DNA from: CAWJMN01 sp963844055
Lineage (GTDB): Bacteria > Planctomycetota > Planctomycetia > Pirellulales > Pirellulaceae
Reading direction: 5' to 3'
Assembly (NCBI GenBank): GCA_963844055.1
Contig: CAWJMN010000001.1
Coordinates: forward strand, 2,108,001-2,172,000
DNA length: 64,000 bases
The translations under genes were made by a program, and so were the position numbers. Every line of letters starts with the position of its first letter. Within the stretch, counting starts at the first letter, position 1. Positions 35,947-44,570 of the stretch are shown here, piece by piece. The notes beneath the pieces were generated by a model. That model had not been told where the DNA came from. It was given only the letters and a program-made list of their open reading frames with translations, and ran no database searches.

Positions 35947-37028
35947 TTCCTTTCGATTGCATGCCGATGGCTGCTGCCTTAAATTATCATTCGTTGTTCT
36001 TCTACCTGTTCTCGCTAGTGGCTTGCGGTTTTGCCGTGGCCGTGCTGGCTTCGAAGAACGTGGTTCGGATGGCCTTCTATCTGACGTTGGCACTTGGCTC
36101 AACGTCGGGACTCTTCTTCCTCGCGGGAGCAGAGTTTATTGGTGCCATGCAGTTCATGATTTATGTCGGTGGTACGCTTGTGCTGCTGATCTTCGGTGTG
36201 ATGCTTACCGCCCAGAGTCGCTTCATCTCCATGCAGACCCCTGCAGGTGAATGGGTGCTCGGTGGTGTGGTTGGTGCGGCCTTGTTGCTGCTTCTGCTTC
36301 GCGTTGCCTTTAGCGTTGGTGCTTGGACAACTCCACTGACGGTGGATGAGCGTTCGGCCCTCGTGATGGCAGATAGCAAATCCAGTACGCCGATTGGTTT
36401 GGCGCTTTCGGGCGTCCGCGTTGACAAGCTCGACGGCTCATCGGAAGGCAAGTCCGGTTATCTCCTGCCGTTCGTGATCGTGTCGATGCACTTGCTCGTG
36501 GTTCTGATTGGTGCAGGCTATATGGCTCGCACCAAGAAGTCTCGCACCGGCGCTCTGCTTGAACGATCTGTTCCTGCGGCGACTCCCAAGGATCGCAAAC
36601 GTTATTTGCCAGTCGTAGGCGGTTTGGCCAGCGGCTCGCTTGCCAACCTGATTTTGGCGATCGCTTCGTTCTCGCTGGTTTTTGCTCCATCGCTCCTCAA
36701 TCCTTCCGCTGAGCCAGCTTCCGAAGCTTCGAAGTTCGCTCAAATGGTAAGCGAGCATTTGGCGGCTGTTCCTGGTTGGGCTGCTATCCTGCTTGGCCTG
36801 CTGTTCTTCGCGAACCTGCTGCTTTTCTCCGTTGTTTACAACTGGCAAAAGTGGGGCGTGGTTGGTTTGGTAGTTGTTCCATGCATTCAAGCATTTGCTA
36901 TTTCTTCAACTCCGCTAGGTGCGGGTGTTGCAGGAGTATTTTTGGTGTTGGCCTTGGCCCCTGTTGGCCTTTTGATTGGACTTTTGGTGTCGCTAGGTAA
37001 GCCCACCATGTGGTCACAGTTCGAATAG
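35943..37028 (+). CDS. nuoJ: NADH-quinone oxidoreductase subunit J with a large C-terminal membrane extension
   Basis: A 361-residue protein, about twice the normal NuoJ length. The first 170 residues are recognisable NuoJ: FFYLFSLVACGFAVAVLASKN, then VRMAFYLTLALGSTSGLFFL and AEFIGAMQFMIYVGGTLVLLIFGVMLT with the conserved glutamate-containing pi-bulge helix. From about residue 219 (KRYLPVVGG) follow about 140 more residues with three or four extra membrane segments (ASGSLANLILAIASFSLVF; AILLGLLFFANLLLFSVVY; GAGVAGVFLVLALAPVGLLIGLLV). The start is a GTG overlapping the nuoH stop as GTGA, with GGAGG nine bases upstream. The extension's role is unknown. Confidence 0.9.
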   Translation: MIPFDCMPMAAALNYHSLFFYLFSLVACGFAVAVLASKNVVRMAFYLTLALGSTSGLFFLAGAEFIGAMQFMIYVGGTLVLLIFGVMLTAQSRFISMQTPAGEWVLGGVVGAALLLLLLRVAFSVGAWTTPLTVDERSALVMADSKSSTPIGLALSGVRVDKLDGSSEGKSGYLLPFVIVSMHLLVVLIGAGYMARTKKSRTGALLERSVPAATPKDRKRYLPVVGGLASGSLANLILAIASFSLVFAPSLLNPSAEPASEASKFAQMVSEHLAAVPGWAAILLGLLFFANLLLFSVVYNWQKWGVVGLVVVPCIQAFAISSTPLGAGVAGVFLVLALAPVGLLIGLLVSLGKPTMWSQFE

Positions 37029-37089
37029 TTGACGTTGGGTTAGTTTTGTTCAGTGAGCCTTGGTCTTTTGAGTTTTGTTGAGCATTCAC

Positions 37090-37425
37090 ATGAATCCCTT
37101 CACTGATCCCATCTCGGTATCGCATTACTTGGCGGTTGGTGCCGTCCTGTTTGTGACCGGCGTGGTCTGCATGGCCACAAAACGCAATGCACTGGGAATG
37201 CTGATGGGGATTGAGCTTGTGCTCAACGGCGCGAATTTGAATTTCATCGCCTTTGGAAGCCGGCTGCTCCGCAAGGATTCGCTGGGTCTGGATGGCGAGC
37301 TGATGGCGTTGTTTGTGATCGTCTTGGCAGCCGCTGAAGCAGCCGTTGCCTTGGCTATCGCACTCAACTTTTACAATAACCACACCACCATCGATGTCGA
37401 TCAAGCCGACGAGCTCAAGGGCTAA
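37090..37425 (+). CDS. nuoK: NADH-quinone oxidoreductase subunit K
   Basis: A 111-residue three-helix subunit of normal size. Both conserved membrane glutamates of the proton path are seen: GIELVLNGANLNFIAF in helix 2 and VIVLAAAEAAVALAIAL in helix 3. Helix 1 begins YLAVGAVLFVTGVVCMATKRN. The preferred start is ATG 37090; a TTG at 37075 is in frame. The stop TAA shares one base with the nuoL start (TAATG), so the two genes are coupled. Acts in the inner membrane as part of complex I. Confidence 0.93.
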   Translation: MNPFTDPISVSHYLAVGAVLFVTGVVCMATKRNALGMLMGIELVLNGANLNFIAFGSRLLRKDSLGLDGELMALFVIVLAAAEAAVALAIALNFYNNHTTIDVDQADELKG

Positions 37426-40238
37426 TGGATCCCAATATTATCCCGAATCTGTTGGCGGCTGCCGTCGTGCTCCCGCTACTGTCGTTCTTCATCATTCTGG
37501 TAGGTGCCAACTACCTGAAGGCGAACGCTGCTTGGGTCTCCATTGGAGCCATCGGCGGTGCTGCCGTATTGTCGTTTGTGGCAATGTTCGGAGCTTGGCT
37601 CCCTAATAATTGGCCCGCCGGCTCCCATCATGGTGATGAGCATGCCGTCGTTGCCCATGATGAACATGCCGCTGGTGAAGGTGAAGCCGCTGCTGATATG
37701 GCAGAAGCCAAGGAAGAGCATGGGGATGACCATGGTCATGACCACGAACATGCACACGCTGCCAAGCCAGCGCTAACCGGCGAGTTTTACTTGCTGGGTC
37801 AGTTCGGCAAGTTGCGGATGAACGTAAGCTACTACATCGACGCCCTAACGGTCTCGATGTTTTGCATGGTGACTTTGATTGCAACCTGCATCCATTTTTA
37901 TGCGATGGGTTACATGCATGATGAGTTGCATCCCATTACGGATAATGAAGTGCAGTTGTCCAACGGACATAGCCTCAAGCGTCCAGGCCGGTTCCCTCGC
38001 TTCTTTCAGTCCCTGTCGCTGTTTTGCTTCAGCATGCTTGGGCTGGTTTTGTCAGGCAACATCGCCCTGGTTTTCTGCTTTTGGGAATTGGTCGGTATCT
38101 GCTCCTACTTCCTGATCGGCTTCTACGTCGAACGGAAGAGTGCTTCTACGGCTGCTAACAAGGCATTTATTGTCAATCGCGTCGGCGACTTCGGCATGAT
38201 CATCGGCCTGTTGGCTTTGTGGTCTAGCCTTGGCACGTTTGCCTTTGGCGACATCGATGTCGATCACAAAGATGGCATCACCCAGAATGAAATGGGTATC
38301 TTTAGCCAGCTTCGCTCGGCCGAGAATCACCATGAACTCAAAGTTCCGCAAAAGATGTTGGACGAAGGGTTCACGCAGCGTCAGGCCTACTGGCTTTTGA
38401 TCGTTGCGGGCGTGGGGATCTTCTGCGGCTGCGTTGGTAAATCGGCTCAGTTCCCGCTGCACGTTTGGTTGCCAGATGCAATGGAAGGCCCGACCCCGGT
38501 TTCGGCTCTGGTGCACTCGGCGACGATGGTGGCGGCTGGTGTTTACTTAGTTGGACGTTTTATGCCGGCATTTGTGCCGGAAGTGCTGCTGGTCATTGCG
38601 ATCAGCGGTTGTATTACGCTGTTCATTGGTGCCACGATTGCGATCACGGCAACCGACATCAAGCGAGTTCTGGCCTACTCCACAATTAGCCAGCTCGGTT
38701 ACATGATGATGTCGCTGGGCGTCGGCGGTTGGGCTGCTGGCCTGATGCACTTGGTAACGCACGCCTTCTTTAAGAGCTTGCTCTTTATGTGCTCCGGATC
38801 GGTGATCCATGCGGTGCACACAAACGATATGCGTCGCATGGGCGGCCTCTTTAAGAAGATGCCGGTCACTGCAATCACGATGTTGATTGGCTGCTTGGCA
38901 ATCGCTGGCGTTGGCGTACCGTTTGTAATCGGCTTTAGTGGCTATTACTCGAAGGATGCTATCCTCGAGCAAGCCTACTCGTTCCAGTTGAACAACAAGA
39001 GTCCGCTTGCGGGGGCATTCTTTATCTTCTCGGCAGGTGGTGCCGCGATTACGGCCTTCTACATGTTCCGGATGTGGTTCATGACGTTTGTGGGCAAGCC
39101 CCGCGATGCGCATGCCTACGATCATGCTCACGAATCGCCGCCAGTCATGTACATGCCTCTGGTGATTTTGTCGGTCTTTGCGATCGCGGTCGCTTGGGAT
39201 ATTTCGCTGCTGGGTTACGGCGTGATTGCCGCTGGGTTCTTCATTGCGAAGGGCTTGCAGCAAGGTTGGTTCAAGGGTGCCGAGCATGCTGCTCACGATG
39301 CCCACGGATCTGACGATCATGGTCACGGCCATGACTCGCACGGTCACGATTCCCATGGGCATGATAGCCACGGACACGATGCACACGGCCACGACGCACA
39401 CGGACATCAACCAGCGCTTGCAATTCATTCGCACGATGACCATGCCGATCACCACGACGATCATGGCCATGCAGAGCATCATCACGGCGGTCCAGTTGAT
39501 ACGGGCATGAGCCCTGCCTGGGTCGGTTCGATGCTGGTGGCCACGGTAATTGGTGGATGGCTTTTGAGCTTCCCGCTGGCGGCTACGCTGGGCAAGGGAC
39601 CGCTAGGCTCTTTGAGCTTGGCGAACTTGATTGAACAAGCTCGTCCTGAAGGAATTCTGACGACGGCAACTGGCGAAGTTCTTCCTTGGGTTTGGCCCAA
39701 TGAGCACGATAGCCATGCCGCTGCGATCAAGGTGCCTGTCACGCTGCTTGCAACGAGCACTTGGATCGGCGGAATTTTACTTTCGGCTTTGATGTATGCA
39801 TTCGGGTTCCTCAGTGCAGATGAAGTTCGCCGTCAGTTCTCGGGCGTGTATACATTCCTGGTGAACAAGTGGTGGTTCGATGAGCTTTATAACTGGGTGT
39901 TTGTGAAGCCCGTATTGCTCTTCTCAAACGTGGTTTCTTCGTTTGATAAACAAGTGATTGACCGTCTGATTGACGTTTTGGCTTCTGTTACGGTTTGGTT
40001 CTCCAAGGTTTGGGTCTGGTTGGCAGACACGCTGGTGGTGGACGGAACGGTGGACGGAGTTGCCGCTCGGTGCTACGGGCTTGGTGTTTCGCTCAAGGGG
40101 CTTCAAACAGGTCGCATTCGTCAGTACGTGCTGTTCATCGCTGTGGGAGCGATAGCCGTATTCGTGCTGATTGCCTTGTTTGGAAATCCAGCCGCCTTGG
40201 TCAGCGTTACCACGGAACAAGTGTCGGCAGGTCATTAG
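37425..40238 (+). CDS. nuoL: NADH-quinone oxidoreductase subunit L with two histidine-rich insertions
   Basis: A 937-residue NuoL, compared with about 610 in most bacteria. The antiporter core is intact: FCFWELVGICSYFLIGF (near 225), the proton-channel block VGKSAQFPLHVWLPDAMEGP then TPVSALVHSATMVAAGVYL (near 345), LAYSTISQLGYMMMSLG, and LMHLVTHAFFKSLLFMCSGS. Extra length comes from two extramembrane parts rich in His, Asp, Glu and Gly: residues about 68-114 (HAVVAHDEHAAGEG ... DDHGHDHEHAHA) and about 618-690 (tandem HGHDS units). The C-terminal lateral-helix region is followed by an extended tail. It starts in a TAATG overlap with nuoK. The His-rich loops may bind Zn2+ or Ni2+ or buffer protons (inference). 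Confidence 0.93.
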   Translation: MDPNIIPNLLAAAVVLPLLSFFIILVGANYLKANAAWVSIGAIGGAAVLSFVAMFGAWLPNNWPAGSHHGDEHAVVAHDEHAAGEGEAAADMAEAKEEHGDDHGHDHEHAHAAKPALTGEFYLLGQFGKLRMNVSYYIDALTVSMFCMVTLIATCIHFYAMGYMHDELHPITDNEVQLSNGHSLKRPGRFPRFFQSLSLFCFSMLGLVLSGNIALVFCFWELVGICSYFLIGFYVERKSASTAANKAFIVNRVGDFGMIIGLLALWSSLGTFAFGDIDVDHKDGITQNEMGIFSQLRSAENHHELKVPQKMLDEGFTQRQAYWLLIVAGVGIFCGCVGKSAQFPLHVWLPDAMEGPTPVSALVHSATMVAAGVYLVGRFMPAFVPEVLLVIAISGCITLFIGATIAITATDIKRVLAYSTISQLGYMMMSLGVGGWAAGLMHLVTHAFFKSLLFMCSGSVIHAVHTNDMRRMGGLFKKMPVTAITMLIGCLAIAGVGVPFVIGFSGYYSKDAILEQAYSFQLNNKSPLAGAFFIFSAGGAAITAFYMFRMWFMTFVGKPRDAHAYDHAHESPPVMYMPLVILSVFAIAVAWDISLLGYGVIAAGFFIAKGLQQGWFKGAEHAAHDAHGSDDHGHGHDSHGHDSHGHDSHGHDAHGHDAHGHQPALAIHSHDDHADHHDDHGHAEHHHGGPVDTGMSPAWVGSMLVATVIGGWLLSFPLAATLGKGPLGSLSLANLIEQARPEGILTTATGEVLPWVWPNEHDSHAAAIKVPVTLLATSTWIGGILLSALMYAFGFLSADEVRRQFSGVYTFLVNKWWFDELYNWVFVKPVLLFSNVVSSFDKQVIDRLIDVLASVTVWFSKVWVWLADTLVVDGTVDGVAARCYGLGVSLKGLQTGRIRQYVLFIAVGAIAVFVLIALFGNPAALVSVTTEQVSAGH
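39276..39492 (+). repeat. Histidine-rich coding repeat inside nuoL
   Basis: In nuoL, about 70 codons encode an extramembrane insertion made mainly of His, Asp, Gly, Ala and Ser. Its core is five tandem 15-base units coding for HGHDS or HGHDA, followed by HSHDDHADHHDDHGHAEHHH. The units are close but not identical (cac/cat and other synonymous changes), so the amino-acid repeat has been kept under selection or is older than a recent slip. Such tracts are known metal-binding elements in other proteins; a role here is inferred. Confidence 0.85.
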
Positions 40239-40360
40239 TATTTTTGGTGGTTGATACGAGATGGTTCCCCAGTGTGGGGCCGAGCGATGGTTTTCATCGA
40301 GACGGCATCCTGTGGGAAGTTGAACTAAGAATTTCGAAATTGCAGCGGGACTGAACGATC

Positions 40361-42160
40361 ATGGATTCGTACGCAATTCTTTTGCTTTCCGTACTGGTGT
40401 TTTTGCCGGCACTGGCGACCTTGGTCGTTGCTCTATTGCCGTCGAATAAGCCAGACGTCCTCCGCTTTTTCACCTTGGGTGTCACACTGGTTGTTTTGGC
40501 AATCAGCGTCCTGGGATTCATGACGGGAGGAAGCACCGCCTTCAATCCTGCGAAGGCGGAGTTGCAAAACACGTTCAACCTGACGTGGATTCCGACGTTT
40601 GATATCGAGTACTTCCTAGGCCTCGACGGTATTAGCTTCCCGCTGGTGATGCTGACTGCCTTTGTCAGCGTTTTGGCGATGGGTGCAAGCTGGTCGATCA
40701 AGAAGCATGTCAAAGCCTACTGCATCTTGTTCCTACTACTCGAAACGGGCATGATCGGCGTCTTTATGGCGCTCGACTTCTTCCTGTTCTACGTGTTCTG
40801 GGAAGTAATGCTTTTGCCGATGTACTTCCTCATCGGTGTTTGGGGTGGTCCTCGCAAGGAATACGCTGCGATCAAGTTCTTCTTGTACACGTTGCTTGGT
40901 AGCGTGCTGATGCTTGTCGCAATTTTGATGCTGTACTTCTCCAGCGACTTGGCTGACCCAGCTCTTGAAGCACGACTTGATCGTTGCCATCTGGGTGATA
41001 AGGTTGTGGCCAAGGTAGCCGCCGAAAAGTCTCGCCGTATCGCGGGTGAAACGGCTCGCCCGGTTCACACGTTCAACATCATGGCCATGCAACAAATTGG
41101 CCAATGGACACATCAGTTTGATAATTTCGGGGTGACCAAAGATGGTGCTCCTCGTTTGTTGCTCGGCAAGGGGATGCAATGGTGGGCGTTCCTGCTGCTA
41201 TTCATTGGTTTTGCCATTAAGGTTCCGAGCGTTCCCGTTCATACCTGGTTGCCCGATGCACACGTGGAAGCTCCAACGCCGATCTCGATGATTCTGGCAG
41301 GCGTGCTTTTGAAGATGGGTGGCTACGGCATCATTCGCATCTGCTATCCAATCTGCCCGCAAGGTGGATATGAGCTTGCCAACGTTGTTTGTACGCTCGG
41401 CGTGGTCAGCATGGTTTACGGTGCGTTTGCTGCAATCGCTCAGAAGGACTTTAAGCGGATGGTTGCTTATAGCTCCGTCAGCCACATGGGCTATGTCGTC
41501 CTTGGGCTCGGTGTTTGGTCTGCCAGCAAGTACAACGGCTTTAACCCTGACTACTGGAACCAAGGCGTTCAAGGTGCCATGTTCCAAATGATTGGTCACG
41601 GTGTTAGCTCGGCCGGCATGTTCTTTATGGTCGGTATCATCTACGACCGCGTTCACCATCGTAACCTCGAAGAATTCGGTGGCCTGTTTGGCAAGATGCC
41701 GGTTTACACGGCGATGGCCATGGGCTTGTTCTTTGCCGCCTTGGGTCTGCCTGGTTTGTGCGGCTTCCCTGGCGAAGTGTTCGTGGTCATGTCGGTTTGG
41801 AAGTACAGCATGGTTTTGGCAGTCGCTGCCGCTGCTGTGGTTGTGCTGACCGCTGTCTACATTCTGTGGGCCATGCAACGGGTTTATCTCGGTGCGGAGT
41901 ATAAGGGTCCTCATGCGGAAGAATTGCATGACACCACGCTGCGTGAAAACCTCATCGGTATGACGCTGCTGGCATTTGCGATCTTCTTCGGTGTCGCTCC
42001 TTACACGGTGCTGAAGTACATGGAAAAGACGGTAGAACAACAAGTGGGCGAATTGTCGGAATGGACGAAACGCGTTCATCCAGGCACCGATGCTCCGAAG
42101 ACCGCCGAGGCGGAAGCCAGCAAGGTTTCGTTGGTAACGGAAGTGCCGGTTTCGGAATAG
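40361..42160 (+). CDS. nuoM: NADH-quinone oxidoreductase subunit M with an enlarged loop
   Basis: A 599-residue antiporter-like subunit, versus about 500 usual. Core blocks: FFLFYVFWEVMLLPMYFLIGVW with the channel glutamate (near 140-165), FAIKVPSVPVHTWLPDAHVE then APTPISMILAGVLLKMGGYG (near 290-325), MVAYSSVSHMGYVVLGLG, and AMFQMIGHGVSSAGMFFMVG. Between about residues 196 and 270 is a soluble insertion (DPALEARLDRCHLGDKVVAK ... HTFNIMAMQQIGQWTHQF) that separates helices normally joined by a short loop. The C-terminus is extended by an Ala/Glu-rich tail. It starts at ATG, 122 bp after nuoL. Confidence 0.93.
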   Translation: MDSYAILLLSVLVFLPALATLVVALLPSNKPDVLRFFTLGVTLVVLAISVLGFMTGGSTAFNPAKAELQNTFNLTWIPTFDIEYFLGLDGISFPLVMLTAFVSVLAMGASWSIKKHVKAYCILFLLLETGMIGVFMALDFFLFYVFWEVMLLPMYFLIGVWGGPRKEYAAIKFFLYTLLGSVLMLVAILMLYFSSDLADPALEARLDRCHLGDKVVAKVAAEKSRRIAGETARPVHTFNIMAMQQIGQWTHQFDNFGVTKDGAPRLLLGKGMQWWAFLLLFIGFAIKVPSVPVHTWLPDAHVEAPTPISMILAGVLLKMGGYGIIRICYPICPQGGYELANVVCTLGVVSMVYGAFAAIAQKDFKRMVAYSSVSHMGYVVLGLGVWSASKYNGFNPDYWNQGVQGAMFQMIGHGVSSAGMFFMVGIIYDRVHHRNLEEFGGLFGKMPVYTAMAMGLFFAALGLPGLCGFPGEVFVVMSVWKYSMVLAVAAAAVVVLTAVYILWAMQRVYLGAEYKGPHAEELHDTTLRENLIGMTLLAFAIFFGVAPYTVLKYMEKTVEQQVGELSEWTKRVHPGTDAPKTAEAEASKVSLVTEVPVSE

Positions 42161-42219
42161 TTGGCGCAGCGTAATCGCGGATTGTGTTTTTTGGAATTTG
42201 TCGAAGAGAGTAACCTGCT

Positions 42220-44019
42220 GTGACTCTGCACGATTTAGTCAGTCAAGTGATCATCAATACGAAGGGATCTGCCGATGGTAGCTTCTTTTCGATCACTGCC
42301 GATTCCAGCTTAGCCTTGTTCCTGCCAGAGCTTTTGCTCTGCGTGACGATCCTGCTGATGCTGTTTGTGCGGCTGTTTGAAGCTGGCCGTAAGGTCAATG
42401 CTTTCTATATTGCTTTGGCCGGCGGGCTGGTTGCTTTGTACGCCGCGGCACCATGGGAACTTTTGGCCGAAGGCGGAAACGCCATGGTCAACAAGGGACG
42501 GATTGAGATCTTTACCGGGATGCTGGTCTATGACTCGTTCTCGGTTTTCATGCGGTCTACCCTTTTGGTTTTTGCCGTTCTGTTTGTCATCTTCACGAAG
42601 CTGACGGGTATTCCCGATCACGAAGATGGTCCTGATATTTACTCGCTCGTGCTTGGCTCGACGCTCGGCTTGTGCCTAATGACGTCGGCAAACCATTTGA
42701 TCATGGTTTTCATGGCGGTTGAAATGGCGTCCGTCCCTAGCTACGTCCTCGCGGGCATTATGAAGGGGAAACGCAAGGCGAGTGAAGCGGCGCTGAAGTA
42801 CGCGATTTACGGTGCTGGTGCTGCCGGCGTGATGCTTTATGGCATTAGCTTGCTTTCGGGTTTGCTCAACACTGCCCATCTGCCAACGATCGCGTTGCGA
42901 TTGTCGGAGCGGATGCCGACCTTCACTGGTGCGGAAATGATGGTGCTTGCTTTCGCCGGAATGATGCTTGGTGTTGGTTTGGCATTCAAGTTGTCGGCCT
43001 TCCCGTTCCATTTTTGGGCGCCTGACGTTTTTGAAGGTGCCACGGCTGAAGTTGGTGCCTTTTTGAGCATTGCTTCGAAGGCTGCTGCTTTGGCCTTGTT
43101 GGTTCGTGTAGTGCTAGGTGTCGGTGCGATCCCCACCAAGACGATTGAACCGGGGGCTAGTGCTGTTGTTGCTCAGCAATCTGCCGAAGAAGCTGGCGAC
43201 AAGTATGCCGTTAGCCATGTTGTGTCTGACGCACCTGCCGCTGAAGTGGCTGCTGCTTCGGTGGTAACTCCTGAAGCTCGGGCCAAGTCGCTACAAACGG
43301 TTCGGATGTTCATTGCGAAGGTAATCGCCTTCTTCGCGATCATCACTTGTACGTTTGGTAACTTGGCCGCTTATGGCCAAACCAATATTAAGCGGATGCT
43401 GGCCTATTCGACGATTGCTCATGCGGGCTACATGATGATGGCCGTTGCCGCGTTGATGGCGATTGTTGGTGTAGATGTTCAAGCGGCTCAAAAGGCTGTC
43501 AGTGCACTCGCGATCTACCTGGTGATTTATCTGTTCATGAATTTGGCAGCATTCGCTTGCGTGGCCTTTTTGCGAAACGCATTGCGGACGGAAGACATTG
43601 CTGACTATGCCGGTTTGATTCGTAAGTTGCCTTTGACGGTCATTTGCTTCTGCCTTGTGCTGTTTGCTTTGATTGGCTTGCCACCGCTATCTGGCTTTAT
43701 TGGCAAGTTCGCTATCTTTGCTTCGCTGGCAGAGACCTATGTGATTTTGCAAAAGACCGACGCCGGTGCAGGCTTCTTGCTGCTGACTTTGGTGGCGGGT
43801 GGTCTTAATAGTGCGATCAGCTTGTTCTATTACTTGCGAGTCGCGAAGGTCATGACGATTGATGAAGAGCCTGAAGATCGCCGTCCCTTTGTGTTTTCTG
43901 ATGTGTCGCTTAGCGGTGCCTTTTTGTGGCTGCTTGTTTTGCCGACCGTTGGGTTGATTGTGTTTTGGGATGGGCTCAGCCAATTGGCCCTGGCTGCGGC
44001 AAAGAACTTGTTTGTTTAA
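42220..44019 (+). CDS. nuoN: NADH-quinone oxidoreductase subunit N with an enlarged loop
   Basis: A 599-residue subunit, longer than the usual 480-500. Core blocks: MVFMAVEMASVPSYVLAGI (near 165), KLSAFPFHFWAPDVFEGATA (near 258), KRMLAYSTIAHAGYMMMA, and LIGLPPLSGFIGKFAIFASL. A soluble insertion lies at about residues 307-359 (GASAVVAQQSAEEAGDKYAV ... EVAAASVVTPEARAK). The start is a GTG at 42220, following nuoM by 59 bp. It is the last gene of the nuoHJKLMN set; no nuoA-G or nuoI lies in the window. Together these genes make the membrane arm of complex I, the proton-pumping part. Confidence 0.92.
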   Translation: MTLHDLVSQVIINTKGSADGSFFSITADSSLALFLPELLLCVTILLMLFVRLFEAGRKVNAFYIALAGGLVALYAAAPWELLAEGGNAMVNKGRIEIFTGMLVYDSFSVFMRSTLLVFAVLFVIFTKLTGIPDHEDGPDIYSLVLGSTLGLCLMTSANHLIMVFMAVEMASVPSYVLAGIMKGKRKASEAALKYAIYGAGAAGVMLYGISLLSGLLNTAHLPTIALRLSERMPTFTGAEMMVLAFAGMMLGVGLAFKLSAFPFHFWAPDVFEGATAEVGAFLSIASKAAALALLVRVVLGVGAIPTKTIEPGASAVVAQQSAEEAGDKYAVSHVVSDAPAAEVAAASVVTPEARAKSLQTVRMFIAKVIAFFAIITCTFGNLAAYGQTNIKRMLAYSTIAHAGYMMMAVAALMAIVGVDVQAAQKAVSALAIYLVIYLFMNLAAFACVAFLRNALRTEDIADYAGLIRKLPLTVICFCLVLFALIGLPPLSGFIGKFAIFASLAETYVILQKTDAGAGFLLLTLVAGGLNSAISLFYYLRVAKVMTIDEEPEDRRPFVFSDVSLSGAFLWLLVLPTVGLIVFWDGLSQLALAAAKNLFV

Positions 44020-44085
44020 AGTCCAAGTGTTTGTGTGATGTAGGCCACCTGCAGTAGTGTTTTTGAATTGGGGCTGGAGCGAACG

Positions 44086-44535
44086 ATGAACTCGGTATCG
44101 ACCAATGACGTGCTAAACCGGATTGTGGTTTTGCATAGCCGTTCGCTTGCCGTGTACTTAACCTACGCGCCACCATGGCAAATGCTCGGCATGGCAGAAG
44201 CTATGACCGTGATCAAGCAGATTGCCGATGATCATCAGCGAACGGTTGACCGTTTGGCAGCGATCATTTTGGAGAATGGCGGCACGGTCGATCATGGTGA
44301 GTTCCCCATGTCGTTTACCAGTCTGCACGACTTGTCGGCGACCTATCTGCTAAAGCTGGCTATCGAACGTCAAGTGAAGGTGATTGCAGCTGTCGACAAG
44401 TTGTCGGACATGCTAACGCTTTCACCGTTTGCTCATGCTGCCGCACGGGAAGTGCTGGGTGAGGCCAAAGGGCATCTTCAAAATCTTGAAGAACTTCAGC
44501 AGCAAATGAGTTTGCCTGCTACGAGCCACTCGTAA
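44086..44535 (+). CDS. Ferritin-like / Dps-like four-helix protein of unknown function
   Basis: A 149-residue protein predicted as four long amphipathic helices, with AVYLTYAPPWQMLGMAEAMTV, QIADDHQRTVDRLAAII, FTSLHDLSATYLLKLAIERQ and SPFAHAAAREVLGEAKGHL. The spacing and the D-x2-H (IADDHQRTV) in the second helix resemble ferritin-like/Dps or DUF2383-type proteins, but a full di-iron ligand set cannot be confirmed by eye. No signal or membrane part. A GGAG lies seven bases before ATG 44086, which decides the start. The TatD gene follows after 35 bp, on the same strand; the nuo cluster ends 66 bp upstream. Confidence 0.6.
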   Translation: MNSVSTNDVLNRIVVLHSRSLAVYLTYAPPWQMLGMAEAMTVIKQIADDHQRTVDRLAAIILENGGTVDHGEFPMSFTSLHDLSATYLLKLAIERQVKVIAAVDKLSDMLTLSPFAHAAAREVLGEAKGHLQNLEELQQQMSLPATSHS

Positions 44536-44570
44536 ACTTGAGCACTGTCGGCCACCGTCGCGAGAGCAGC

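Noticed and set aside
34528..36102. A 524-codon minus-strand frame across nuoH
   Set aside because: Antisense to an unmistakable nuoH; composition rich in His, Gln and Arg, with no motif.
38547..39485. A 312-codon minus-strand frame across nuoL
   Set aside because: Antisense to nuoL. The V/M-rich end is just the complement of the histidine-rich repeat.
39276..39492. Possible CRISPR-like or minisatellite array
   Set aside because: The 15-base units are in frame inside nuoL and code for HGHDS/HGHDA; no spacers.
41198..42079. A 293-codon minus-strand frame across nuoM
   Set aside because: Antisense to conserved nuoM motifs and without similarity.
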